Made by a program: the position numbers and the translations under genes. The notes below the pieces were generated by a model. It did not search any database and was not told the origin of the DNA. It saw only the letters and a program-made list of their open reading frames with translations. From Trichopria drosophilae (lineage: Eukaryota; Arthropoda; Insecta; Hymenoptera; Diapriidae): 64,000 nucleotides of DNA. Within the stretch, counting starts at the first letter, position 1. Each line of letters begins with the position of its first letter. The stretch covers positions 34,383,001-34,447,000 of the forward strand of contig CM059587.1 of assembly GCA_030407085.1 (NCBI GenBank). The letters run 5' to 3'. This document shows positions 36,854-48,037 of this stretch, one piece after another.

Positions 36854-38147
36854 CATTAACACCTGAAATGGCATTTTTTATACTTCATTATCAATCAAGT
36901 ATTTTGTATCAAAATCAAAGTTGAAAACAATTGAAAGGTACATATCCTATTGTTTTCGAGGTCGCTCTTCAAGATTCCGAGGTCGAAATTGAGTTTCAGC
37001 CATCAGGAATTCCAATATGGCGCCGAACTTTTAAAAAAAATTCCAAAAAATTGGGAATTATTTATTCCTATCAATTTTTTTCGAGCCCTTAGAATATTGG
37101 GATTCTATTGAAATTCTGAACAAAGGTGAACAAAATACTTCAATTTTAAGGAAAAATTTTACTTTTATACCCCACATCATTGTAACGACCTCAAAATGGC
37201 CTCAACAATCAAAATTTCTTTGAAAAATTTCTGAACGTTCTAACTCAAAAACTACATGTTGTTATAAAAAAATGCTAAGAATGAAAAGTTCTTAGAATTA
37301 ATCGAGAAATACATATAGTGGAATTTTTTCAGATTTTTGTGATGACATTTTGAGAAATTTTTTTCTAATCATAATTTATTTATGAAAAATTCTGAAAAAA
37401 ATTTGGTGTATTCACTTATGAATTTTACGAGTTTTTTGTTCTTTGCAATTTTTTCCAAAAGTTAATAGTTTTTTGGGGGAAAAAATCCTAAACTATAATA
37501 TTTGAAATTCATTTCCTCGAAAACTATCAACTTTTCGAAAAAATTGCATGTAACAAATAACTCTTAGAATTCATCAGAGAATACACTAAATTTTTTTCAG
37601 AATTTTTTGTAAATAAATTAAAATTCTGAAAAAAATGTTGAAAAAAAATGTCTCAAAATGTCATCAAAAAATTTTGAAAAAATTCCACTATATCGTTTGA
37701 TGAATTTTAAGAACTTTTCATTCTGGGCATTTTTTTTTAAAAGTTGGTAGTTTTTGAGTTAGAGCGTCCAGAAATTTCTCAAAGACATTTTCATTGTTGA
37801 CGCCATTTTAAGGTCGTTAGAATGATGTAGGGTATAAAAATAAAATTTTTCCTTAAAATTGAAGTATTTTGTTCACCTTTGTTCAGAGTTTCAATTGAAT
37901 CCCAATATTCTAATAGCTCGAAAAAAATTTATAAGTATAAAAAATTCCCAATTTTTTGGAAATTTTTTTAATATTCGGCGCCATATTGGAATTTCCGATG
38001 GCTGAAACTCAATTTTGACCTCGGAATCTTGAAGAGTGACCTCGAAAACAGTAGGATACGCACCTCTCAATTGTTTTCAACTTTGATTTTGATACGAAAT
38101 ACTTGATTGAAAATGAAGTATAAAAATTATCATTTCAGGTGTTAATG
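36854..38147. mobile_element. 1.29-kb almost spacer-free palindrome
   Basis: CATTAACACCTGAAATG on the left mirrors CATTTCAGGTGTTAATG on the right. The arms of about 600 bp mirror almost to the centre near 37490, for example AATTGAGTTTCAGCCAT against ATGGCTGAAACTCAATT, and ATTCTGAACAAAGGTGAACA against TGTTCACCTTTGTTCAGAGT. No coding frame or obvious target duplication is present. A transcript would form a very long imperfect duplex. Confidence 0.8.
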
Positions 38148-38840
38148 GGTTAAGTGTTATATTGAATAAGGCAATAATATAGTCTTAGTTTATATCGTAG
38201 TCATTTATAAAATGTTTTTAAGAAAGGGTAAAATCTCAATGTAGTATTTTTAGTTATTGAAATTGATATTTGAACTAGTCATATGATGTAAAATCTCAGT
38301 AGAAACGTAATAAATCTCTGGCTTAAGTCTTCATTGAAAGATAAACACAAAGTGTAGTTTAAGTTCTTGTCTTTGATCTTTCTAATTATAGAAAAGTATG
38401 CTAGTGTAACCTTAAAATTGTTTAAATATGCAGAAGATCAAAGGGATCTTAAATATTTTAATAATTTATTTGTAATTAATTTATTTATTTCTTAACAAAT
38501 AGATGAATGTTTAAATTTTGTCTTAAATAACATTGCCATATTTATTCTGCAGGGTTATAGAAAATTGCAGTGCAATACTAAATTTGTCTAATAAAGTGTG
38601 CAAATGATGTTAATGATCTTTATATAAATTAAATAAGTAACAATAAACAAAATTTTATTTTGGAACTTGAGTCACTAGTACATACTCACTAGTTTTGCGA
38701 TTTTATATATACTGTGCAAACTCCAAATTACTCTGTACTCAAATCTATCATTATCTATCTACTATATATTAACTAACTCATTATTAGCCTGTGGAATTAT
38801 CTGCTGTGTTAGAAAAAGAATATATATTATTTGGGTCATT

Positions 38841-39493
38841 ACAGAATACAAAAACTCATGATGCACGAATGTACTATGGAATGAATGTGACTTTAGAAAA
38901 TGTCAAAAGCAAATGACGCAAATAATATGATTAAATATAAAAGCATTATATTGATATCAGAATATCCAAAACACGACACAAATGCTGTGCACTTATTTCA
39001 GTCGAAACTGATTGTATATTTGAAAATACATCAAACAAATATTAAGATAATTATTTGCTTTTGTATAAATTACAAATGGTTGGATTGCAACTTGATTCTG
39101 AGACCAGTGATGACTTTGAATTTCATCCTGTATTTTAAATGAATAATTTTCTGAGAAATAACCCAGCACCATCACTTCATCAGAGTGTCGATTTTATTTT
39201 GTCATTTTTATAAAATTGCTTTCATTCCGGGCTATGAAATCATGAATCCGAAGTTTAGAAATTCGAGATTCAAGTTCTTTCAAATATTTTTCTCTGATGT
39301 ATTCCGATTCCACAAAATTCCATCGATTATTTAGACCCTTCCATTCCTTGAATACATACCTGTCAATATTGTTTTTATCAAAAATATTTTTCAATTGATT
39401 ATATACTTTTATAAATCTCGGAAATTGTTGACATTCTCTAAAGTCACATACAGTCCGTAATACATTCGCGCATCATGAGTTTTTGTATTCTGT
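38841..39493. mobile_element. Foldback element with ACAGAATACAAAAACTCATG ends
   Basis: ACAGAATACAAAAACTCATG (38841) mirrors CATGAGTTTTTGTATTCTGT (39493). The arms are about 75 bp and include GTGACTTTAGA and TCTAAAGTCAC. The interior carries an open minus-strand frame described separately. Confidence 0.65.
39194..39470 (-). pseudogene. Unrecognised transposon-borne frame
   Basis: The open minus-strand frame runs from about 39470 to the stop at 39194, encoding a charged peptide with VYNQLKNIFDKNNIDRYVF, then EWKGLNNRWNFVE, then REKYLKELESRISKLRIHD. Its composition is protein-like, not AT noise (several Trp, Arg and Glu), and it looks helical. There is no strong start codon or domain that I know. 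It lies wholly between the inverted ends of 38841-39493, so it is likely a remnant of the parental element. Confidence 0.35.
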
Positions 39494-40062
39494 ATTGTTC
39501 TCGTCAAGAAAAGTTGATAATTTAGCACCCGCAATCATTACTTTTGTATATATTGTTCTGGTTATCAAACTAATTGTGTATACTTATTCAATAATTGTTG
39601 TTTTTTGTCGATGTCTCCTCTAATTTGTAAAATTTCTTTTCCCTTTTATAATTCTCCTTTCATATTTAAAATGTTTAACTCAGTTGCCAACACTTTTAAA
39701 CAATTACATTGTAAAAAATCTGTTTACGTATTTCAAAATGTAAACATAACTTTATTTGACGTTTTGTACATTCATATAACGTATATGTATATCTATATAT
39801 ATGCAATGTAGTTCCACTGCATTGCCGTCAGCGACGCCACCTTACCGACTATATCGTTATAGTCACGTGATATCGATTCAAACCGACCTTCAGTTTTCGG
39901 CAAATTTTAATAATTTATATCTAAATAATTACTTTGAACATTACAAAACTGTGTTGTAACTTTTCTCGTTTAGTCCTAATTTATCAATTTTAACTCTTAA
40001 TATATGAAAATTCCACACCATGCAAGTTCTCTATTTGCGATGATTTTTTAGATTCACTGTAC

Positions 40063-40728
40063 ATTCAATTAAAAGATATGAAAATTATTACTTGGTAAGG
40101 ACGGTCGATTTACTAGGGAATTAAATGTTAAAATTGGACCTTTGGGCTTTAATATAAACCACCATAGATGAGAATAGATATATGTAAATACACGAGATTT
40201 TGTACATTCGCCAGCTCCAGAATACTTGATCTAAACGGCTTCTTATATATTAATTTTAGGATTTAATGATAATGGATTCTGGTTCCCTCTGGTGGCGGAA
40301 AAGGTAGCAAGTGCTTATTGTAAACACACGTTTCGTCCCGGATTTTTTATGTGGACTCGTCAGAAAGACCACAAAAAATCCTGTCTTTTACGTGATGATT
40401 TAATAGATTAAAATGTAATTTTAAATGTTCCTAACAGAGGAGAGAAAATCCGGGACGAAACGTGTGTTTACAATAAGCACTTGCTACCTTTTCCGCCACC
40501 AGAGGGAACCAGAATCCATTATCATTAAATCCTAAAATTAATATATAAGAAGCCGTTTAGATCAAGTATTCTGGAGCTGGCGAATGTACAAAATCTCGTG
40601 TATTTACATATATCTATTCTCATCTATGGTGGTTTATATTAAAGCCCAAAGGTCCAATTTTCACATTTAATTCCGTAGTAAATCGACCGTCCTTACCAAG
40701 TAATAATTTTCATACCTTTTAATTGAAT
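40063..40728. repeat. Near-identical hairpin (two ~285-bp arms, ~95-bp spacer)
   Basis: The left arm 40063-40346 and right arm 40444-40728 are inverted copies with only scattered differences, for example CTAGGGAAT against CTACGGAAT and AAGATATG against AAGGTATG. Long words such as CTCCAGAATACTTGATCTAA and GGTAGCAAGTGCTTATTGTA are perfectly mirrored. The spacer is AT-rich. No coding frame is present. It lies in coding intron 1 on the transcribed unit. Confidence 0.9.
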
Positions 40729-41639
40729 TACAAGCGGTCAAGAAATTTTATTTTGTTGCTTTTAAAGCAACTATACTTATTTATTCACTGTACATATTTC
40801 AAATATTACACCGATTAAATGATATACACATTATTTATATAAAGAACTAGGATTATTATGACATAAACAATTTATTATACACAAATTGTAATTTATTATA
40901 TGTATGATAATTAAAAATGCAGGTTATAATTTCTTATTAATTATGTAATTTATTATATTATTTAAAAAATTATTTACATTGTTGTAATGTTACATGTTAC
41001 ATTAGTTTTTTTTATTAGAATGAATGCAAACTATTGTATCCGCAAATCGATCATAAGAGCCTATCTGCATATTCTGAATTATCTTTAGAAACCTTGTACT
41101 TATTCCATACCGACTTGAAGGCACCATGTGCAGACTCCGTCGCCTGTTCACTATAAAATCCAACCCCCTTTTTGACTTTTCCAGAAAATTACTTATGTAA
41201 AAACAATCCTAATGCTTTATATAAATAATATACATGTCATTTAAATTGATGTAATATTTTAAATATCTATGGTAACTCTAAACAATCATTGAAAATTGAG
41301 TTTTTTTTTTAATATTCCTAGATTTTCTTTTAAATTTAGGCTTAAAATGATTGTTAGGCATCACGCAAGTTATACTTAAGATATTTGCAAATGTCTCATT
41401 TAAATCGATTTAGTATTCGAATATATGTATAATTTGTCTGAAAAATCCACAAAAATTGGATTTTCTAAAAAATCTCCCTAGATTTTATTTTAAATTTAGT
41501 CTTAAAATTATCGGTACACATCACAGAAAATATTTCTGAAGAGATCCGCCAGGTGCAGGCACTTTTCATTTAAACTTCATCAAAGCCCACCGTGAGTATA
41601 TCATCGGAAGGAGAATAATTTTTTAGCTTTCAGAGCTGA

Positions 41640-42139
41640 AGCCAATGATTTTCTATCGTTTTAAAATCATTGAATTCAGTACGTGTTTATTATATTATTG
41701 AAATTCATTCAATTTCATTGGCTTTCGCAGTTTTTAATGACTTTGTATTAATAAAAGGTGGTACATTTTATATAACAATTTTTGTAATTATTTATTATTA
41801 CATTATGGCTCATCTTGTCACATAGGAAATATTATTGCTAACACTTAAATTGTAGTAATTTTCTAGTACCATGGTGTTTTTCAAGGTATAAATCTGGTAG
41901 AATACCTGAAAAGATTGGAATAATTTATATTTATTAATTAAAATCTTTTAGTATAGATTGGACTATCTTAAGGGGGTACCATTAATAATAATCAAGGCTA
42001 AAAAATGTAAATTAAAAAGTTCTGACTAATTTTTTTTTAATTCGTGCTTCATAACGGCAATTCTAACCACTGTTTACTATCTTCTAAAAAGAATCAAAAA
42101 CAATTAAAGAGAATTGGCCGAAAATTTTCTGCAATACAT
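41640..42139 (+). repeat. Interspersed repeat, inverted partner of 19400-19985
   Basis: It shares long words in reverse orientation with 19400-19985 (AGGGGGTACCATTAA, TTAAAAAGTTCTGACT, GAGAATTGGCCGA). Its 3' end is interrupted at 42150 by the Mutator-like candidate, and related sequence resumes beyond it (43905-44020). Confidence 0.7.
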
Positions 42140-42486
42140 GATTTTTCAACCTGTGTGAACTTAGCACCTCAAACTCAAAATACGGTCATTTTTTTAGAGT
42201 TCTCATCGAACCCAACATAGTTCTAGAGTTCTCAAACAATTTTATTAAGAGTTCCGATATAATATTAAAATAATATATATCAAAATAAGAAATCACTTAT
42301 TAAATATTATGAAAAGCCGAACAAGGTTTCCTCAATCAGACAATGATATATTCATTAGAATACAACATTTACCATCAATTTGTGTTATGATTTTTTCCTG
42401 TATTAGCTGGTGATTTTATCACTTCCCCAGAGTGCGCCACTGGGAGGCTACAGGTTTTGCACTCCATTTTTTTTAGGCTTTTTGAT

Positions 42487-42560
42487 TATTTTTTTATTTT
42501 TTTTTTTTTTTTTTTTTTTTTTTGTTTTTTTTTTTTTTTTTTTTCTTTTTTTCGGCTTAT
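42487..42560 (-). repeat. Long T-run (A-rich tract on the minus strand)
   Basis: An almost uninterrupted T tract broken by single G/C bases. On the minus strand it is an A-rich tract about 170 bp downstream of the USP-like stop codon. Between the stop and the tract lie two ~100-bp direct repeats sharing AATTAAAAGCGAAAATAAGC and CATAAATCGGAAAATATAAA-like words. Confidence 0.7.
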
Positions 42561-42731
42561 TTTCGCTTTTAATTTTTTTTTGTTCAGTTTTTTTATTTTT
42601 TTTGTTTTATATTTTCCCATTTATGGTTTTAGCCGATCTTCAGTTTTTTGGCTTATTTTCGCTTTTAATTTGTTATTGTTCAGTTTTTAAAGATTTTTTT
42701 ATATTTTCCGATTTATGGTTTTATCTGATCT

Positions 42732-43304
42732 TTATTTTTTTGCATACATCAGTAAGTGCGGTGTCAATGATCGTGTTTTATTTTTAACAAACTTCGGGTG
42801 ATTTTGCAAGTCGTCATATTCATTCCAGTTCATTGTATTGTACGTGTATGCCACGTAATGTGCAGTTTTGAAGTTGCCATCTGGCGACGAAATATAATTC
42901 GATAATCCTGCTAGTCCATATTCGTTCCCATTTAAATTGATAACTTTTTGCAAAAGTTGTAACGTACAGGGCTGCGGGTTTTCAATACACGCAATATAAC
43001 CATCATCGGTGACTACGCTCAGATCAATTAATATTTGATCGCCATACATAACATCAATTGTGATGGGTTCTTGACAAATATGGCAATTGGCAACCGTCAT
43101 TAATTGATTGTCTTCAATTGCTTCTTGTATGAAATCGTAACCTTTCCTTAAGATTATGTCTACATTAACATCGAGCAATGGGGGCTGTCGTCGAGTTTCG
43201 TGCCCGCAATTAAAACACCTTTTTGTAACAGTTTTGCTGGGAACAAATTGAAATATTTGCTCGCTTAAGTGTGCCACATTACAGGACGCTTCCAGTCTAG
43301 ACAT
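42732..43304 (-). CDS. USP/UCH (peptidase C19) C-terminal-domain-like protein inside a transposon
   Basis: The 190-aa intact frame looks like the zinc-binding fingers and C-terminal half of a ubiquitin-specific protease. It has CFNCGHETRRQPP near residue 30 and CHICQEP near residue 74 (the paired CxxC zinc ribbon), then YGLAGLSNYI, then HYVAYTYN (the catalytic His box, residues about 148-155), then WNEYDD, then PHLLMY at the end, the usual C-terminus of the fold. The N-terminal Cys box is missing; the frame upstream of the ATG is closed by a stop about ten codons away. It is therefore predicted to bind or regulate ubiquitin rather than cleave it, if expressed. It sits alone between TIRs, suggesting gene capture or a remnant of a larger transposon protein. 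Confidence 0.65.
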   Translation of the reverse strand: MSRLEASCNVAHLSEQIFQFVPSKTVTKRCFNCGHETRRQPPLLDVNVDIILRKGYDFIQEAIEDNQLMTVANCHICQEPITIDVMYGDQILIDLSVVTDDGYIACIENPQPCTLQLLQKVINLNGNEYGLAGLSNYISSPDGNFKTAHYVAYTYNTMNWNEYDDLQNHPKFVKNKTRSLTPHLLMYAKK

Positions 43305-44737
43305 CCGCCTAGTTGTTGAAACGTGTTTTTTTCTGTGGAGTTCCTATAGCACCCCAAAGAGTTCTACAAATTATCCTTATAAAGTTTTTCGATTCGACCT
43401 GAAACCGAGAAGCTACAGAGGTTCGAAATTCACAATTTTTTAAAAAATTATGAATTTTGAAAAAAAAACAAAAACATGTTTTTTTCCGAAAAATTGTTTG
43501 TGGTGCTGTTAGGTACTTATGAAATGAAGAAAAAGTGTTATATAGTGTTTTGCCGTAGGACAAAAATTGAAAGAGTTCTGTGGCTTTCAATATTGTCGAA
43601 AATTATTTTTGAATATTTTCTTGTCCCTCTTGCATTACAGAACTCTTCATATTATTAGTGAAGAACTCTAGAACTCTTCGAAATGTACTTGGAAAAATTT
43701 TATATTGCATGATTACTGTCATATGGGGTGCTGACGAGAAATTAGCACCCCAAAATTTTATTTCAATTTTTTTCTGCTTATATCGCGGAACTCTTAATAA
43801 AATTGTTTGAGAACTCTAGAACTATGTTGGGTTCGATGAGAACTCTAAAAAAAATGACCATATTTTGAGTTTGGGGTGCTAAGTTCACACAGGTGATTTT
43901 TCAATATTGGAGAAAATTCTCTGTCAATTCTCGACAAATTTCTTTGATTTCTTTTAAGAGAGCATAAAAAATTGTTAGAATTGCCTTTATGAAACTAAAA
44001 TTTTGAAAATTCGATTCAGTAATTTTTAATTTCGTTTTTTTTATTGCTACTTTCTTCTAAATTGATTTAAAAATTTCAAAAATGTGGGTAATTACATTTT
44101 TTATTCCAACACCACTGACTTCCGTGTCAAAAGTTACTCAAGAACGAATTTCTTTGATGCATTAAAATTCGCTAAATTAATTTAAACATTCAAAAAAAGT
44201 TTAGTGAACAGAAAAACGTATTTTCGAAATAATTACGCTTGGATTTTAAAAAATTCCATTTCTTTTCGAGAAAAAAATTGTTTTGGGTCAAAAAATTTTT
44301 TTACAATTTTTATTATACTATCTTTGAATTCTTCGTAAAAAATTATTAAAGAACCAACTTATTGGTATTTTTTGGACGATTGTTTCATTTAAATATTTTA
44401 TTTCCATTCAAAAACATTTACCTTCCAACCATGGTATTGGTAATAACCGACTCGATTTCATTCAAATCAGTTGCATTTTCATCTAATTTTTTAGAATTAT
44501 TCAAATAAATAATTCTAAGTACAAAGTTATACATCAATAAAAGAACAAACTTGTAGAAAACTAAGAACGTTTTATAAAATTGAAATTTTTTAATTGAAAA
44601 CTGAGAATTTTACATTGATATCAAAAAATTTATATCAAGTGTTTATTTTTTAAATTTATAGCAAAATTTACTACACAATTTCTTTCATAGCTTATAGAAG
44701 CATAATTCATAGAGAAAGTTGTTAAGAAATAAATTAA

Positions 44738-45094
<357 letters not shown>

Positions 45095-45165
45095 TAATAG
45101 AACCAATTTGAGTAAATTTTATAATGTGCTTTGATAATTTTGAAGATATTGTGATCCGTTTGCAG

Positions 45166-45308
45166 GAGAAATGGCAAGGCGGGGAGTTACGCAAGAGCTA
45201 ATCGACGAGACTCGAGCCTCGACAGAGGTGCAGATGCTTCGAAATCTTCAGAAATTAGCTTCACTTGGTGGAGACCTTGAGTACAAAGATCATCAGGGTG
45301 CTACGCCT
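45166..45308 (+). CDS. PPP1R16-like PP1 targeting subunit, coding exon 3
   Basis: The acceptor CCGTTTGCAG at 45165 joins G|GA (phase 1 to phase 1). The exon encodes EMARRGVTQELIDETRAST, the helical linker between the two ankyrin blocks, then EVQMLRNLQKLASLGGDLEY, then KDHQGATP, the start of the next ankyrin repeat. The order and the GVTQ/ID motif match MYPT3/TIMAP. The donor GTTTGTATC leaves phase 0. Introns on both sides are short (106 and 79 bp), unlike the 8-kb introns elsewhere. Confidence 0.93.
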
Positions 45309-45387
45309 GTTTGTATCATTTCTTTATGTTACAAGAATATTTTTTAAATTATTGTAAATTTAATTTTTATAACTTTATTTATCATAG

Positions 45388-45513
45388 CTTCACATAGCTG
45401 CTGCTAATGGTTACTATCGGGTAGTCGAGTTCCTTCTCGATCAGCACGTTTCAACTGATGTCGAGGACAACGACAGGTGGCAACCAGTTCATGCAGCAGC
45501 ATGTTGGGGACAT
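45388..45513 (+). CDS. PPP1R16-like PP1 targeting subunit, coding exon 4 (ankyrin repeats)
   Basis: The 42 codons after the acceptor TTATCATAG encode LHIAAANGYYRVVEFLLDQH, then DVEDNDRWQPVHAAACWGH, two ankyrin units of the second block. The WxPvHAAAcWG phrase is characteristic of the family. It ends CAT|GTGAGTATA in phase 0. Exon 5 continues the same repeat. Confidence 0.95.
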
Positions 45514-45718
45514 GTGAGTATATTATTCAATTTTTATAGTATTATTGCTAATTAAAGTTTTGTTTAAATATTATAATTATCGTTCAACCAGATATACAAA
45601 ATATAAAAGCAAATATGCCTTTATGTCCTAATGAGATATAATACATATCTGTACATAAGCCTGGATTAACTTACCAGCTAACTTAAAACTATATAAACTA
45701 AACTTAAAACTAAAACTA

Positions 45719-46295
45719 TTAATTAAAGTGAACAATACACCTATTTACAATCTTTTTAACACGATGTTTCAATCTCATCCTATAATCAAAAAGAATATCC
45801 AGATATTTAGTCGATTCTACTCTGCCAAATACAATATTATTTATTCCAATCTTAGTTTTTAAGGGAACGCTAACTTTATTACTACCAAAAGTAATATAAT
45901 TAGTCTTATCGACATTTAACAATAGCTGATTTACTGCAAGATAATAATTCACAATTTCCAAATATTTATTTGACTTCTTCATTGTTGCATCCCAAGTGTC
46001 TTCTGAACATATTATTGCCTTGTCGTCAAAAGAGTTTATGTTGTCATCGGATAGGATTTAAAAAATTTCATTAATGTAGATTAAAAACAACAGCAGTCCA
46101 AGAATCGTACCTTGCTGTACACCGATGGAAATCTGCTGTATGATGCTTTCTCCTCCAAGAAATTTTACTAATTGTTTTCTATCATTTAAATAACTTGTTA
46201 TTAACTCATGGGCCATATCTCGTATACATTAGTTTAGTATTTAAAATGATATGAATAACCCTATCAAAAGCCTTTGATAAATCTAGAAAAATTCT
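45719..46295 (-). pseudogene. LINE reverse transcriptase remnant, antisense in intron 4
   Basis: Reading the minus strand from 46295 gives FLDLSKAFDRVIHIIL, then SYLNDRKQLVKFLGG-like sequence, then GVQQGTILGLLLFLIYINEI, then a damaged YxDD segment, then LAVNQLLLNVDKTNYITFGS and TKYLDILFDYRMRLKHRV. These are the ordered palm and thumb motifs of a non-LTR retrotransposon RT. Two or more frameshifts and stops break it. It may belong to the same family as 23935-24550. Confidence 0.8.
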
Positions 46296-47029
46296 GATAA
46301 CTTTCATCTAGTTTTTTGTAAATGGGTAAGAATTTGTGAAATGGGCCAACAAAAAACATGATATCTTCTTTTTTGTTCAAAATCATTTTTTCTTATAGTT
46401 TGACTTAAAAGAATATTGTACCAAAGGATTTTGCAAACAAAAATGTTGTATTGTTTATATTAACAAGGTAATTTTTTTAACCTTTTTATTTCAAAATCGA
46501 ATATCTCGAAAACTACTTGATCAATCTTAACAAATCAAAATGGGTTTTCTTTGTTATAAAGTACAATATCAGATACAATTTTTCCCGTGTATTCTGTTAT
46601 TTACATTCCCAAATATATTGTTATTCACATTGTTTAAAATGTGATTGTTTACAAAGAAATAATAACAAATAGGGTTCTCCATCGAATTATAACTTGAAAA
46701 AAAAATCTACATATTATGTACATTACTTATGTACTTATGACATTTCCGAAATACACTCCGTTTAGAAAAAAAATGACACGCTTCTATTAATATATTTATT
46801 TAAATATTCACTTTGCTACGCAAGACTCGGATTGAGCGACTACCACGCTCACGCAAGGCGCGTTTTGTAATGCTGTTTCAATTCATTATGGGGATAATAT
46901 TTCCTAGCAAATTAAAAAATATATTATATAATGCAATTCACGTACTAACATAATTAAATCTTTATTAAATAAATAATTACAAAATTATTTTATAATAGAA
47001 CATTTTTAAAAGTTGAATTTTTGTTTCTT

Positions 47030-47453
47030 AAATATTTGTTATATCACGTTAATTTTCCGAGATATAGCAGACTGAAAAAAATCACATTAATTTTTTCAAA
47101 ATTGAATAAGTATTTGTAAAGAAATATTAGACAAAATCCCGAAGAGGCAAATTAAAGCTATAGGAATTACCTTTTGATTACACGTGGTACATTTCTCCTG
47201 CAATCATTTTTTAAAAAATGGGAGCGTATTGAAAAAGAAAAAAATAATACGAAAAAATGACTTTAGTAAATCGAGCATAATTCGTAGAGAAATGTATATA
47301 TAGAAATGAAACCACAGCGAATGAGAAGCTGAAAGTCTCCTCTTTAATTCCCTTTTTTAATTTTTCCCGTACGTTGACTTGGCAATGAGATATCAACAGT
47401 GTTAATTTAGCCAAAATTCCGCAAGGGTGAGCTCATACTTTTGAGCGGTACTG
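47030..47453 (-). mobile_element. Mariner-like foldback element end, second copy
   Basis: It ends CTTTTGAGCGGTACTG at 47453 followed by TA; on the minus strand this is CAGTACCGCTCAAAAGTATG. About 400 bp match the left arm of 54062-55994 in inverted orientation (TTAGCCAAAATTCCGCAAGG, CGAAGAGGCAAATTAAAGCT). The other end of this copy was not found. Confidence 0.65.
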
Positions 47454-47502
47454 TAGGTCCACATATTTTTTATTAAATATCTAAATAATATGGTTTGTAC
47501 AG

Positions 47503-47796
47503 CTGGAGGTGCTGGAGATGCTTGTGCAAAATGGAGCAGATCTCAACGCGAAGAATAAACATGAAGAAACGCCTGCTGACATTTGTGAGGATCCGGAAAT
47601 CCGAGAGCGTATCGTGGAACTGAAAACTGAGCAAGAAAGCAAAAAGCTCCGCGAAGCACAAAATCGTAGGGTGCGACGATCGCAGAGTATTAACACTAGA
47701 ACACAGAGTGTTCGCCGTACGTCCATAAGAGATAAAGTTCTTACGACGAAAAAGGATGCCCAGGAAGAAGCTCGACTGAGGATACAGGCACAACAG
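47503..47796 (+). CDS. PPP1R16-like PP1 targeting subunit, coding exon 5
   Basis: The 98 codons begin LEVLEMLVQNGADLNAKNKH, the last ankyrin unit, then EETPADICEDPEIRERIVEL, then a basic Ser-rich stretch: RRVRRSQSINTRTQSVRRTS followed by IRDKVLTTKK, and a Gln/Glu-rich helix DAQEEARLRIQAQQ. In MYPT3/TIMAP this region holds kinase sites that tune PP1 activity; RRSQS and VRRTS fit the basophilic (PKA-type) consensus. It ends CAG|GTTGGAATG in phase 0. Confidence 0.95.
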
Positions 47797-47874
47797 GTTG
47801 GAATGATTTACTTATATCGTTATTGATACTAAGATTAGTATATCAATTTTAAAATTTAATTTGGTACCTAAAAG

Positions 47875-48037
47875 CAAACCTACGGCAGTCCAACGTCTGC
47901 CAATGCACCAATGGAGAACAATGTCGGTGTTGACGGCGAAGCTTCAGACTCTTCAGCTCTGGCTCTAGCCGTGCGAAAGGCTCCAGAGGGAAAAGACAAT
48001 GACTCGTTCCTGCCGGAAGACGTCGACAAAGATTCAG
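47875..48037 (+). CDS. PPP1R16-like PP1 targeting subunit, coding exon 6
   Basis: It starts after the weak acceptor ACCTAAAAG at 47874, following a 78-bp intron, and encodes QTYGSPTSANAPMENNVGVD, then GEASDSSALALAVRKAPEG, then KDNDSFLPEDVDKDS. This is a polar, acidic, probably disordered linker that varies among relatives. The alternative acceptor ACGGCAG at 47886 gives an early stop and was rejected. It ends TCA G|GTATATAC in phase 1, which fits exon 8 directly or the possible exon 7. Confidence 0.85.

Larger units (their letters stand above)
42150..43893 (-). mobile_element. Mutator-like candidate element carrying a USP-like ORF
   Basis: The 1744-bp element has perfect outer ends CCTGTGTGAACTTAGCACC and GGTGCTAAGTTCACACAGG, arms of about 100 bp, and an identical 11-bp direct duplication, TGATTTTTCAA, at 42139-42149 and 43894-43904. 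A duplication of 9-11 bp fits Mutator-like elements; other superfamilies are not excluded. It has no transposase, but its minus strand carries a 190-aa ubiquitin-protease-like frame followed by a long A-rich tract. It is inserted into an older repeat in coding intron 1 of the PP1-subunit gene, in antisense orientation. Confidence 0.7.
45514..47502 (+). other. Intron 4, holding a LINE and a mariner-like remnant
   Basis: It runs from the donor GTGAGTATA to the acceptor TTTGTACAG, phase 0. It contains the minus-strand LINE fragment (45719-46295) and the mariner-like end (about 47030-47453). 46300-47030 shows nothing else clear. Confidence 0.75.

Noticed and set aside
42410..42787. Phe-rich plus-strand frame
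   Set aside because: It is a translation of the T-run and overlaps the antisense USP-like frame.
47473..47793. Two minus-strand frames over coding exon 5
   Set aside because: They are antisense shadows of the ankyrin/basic exon.
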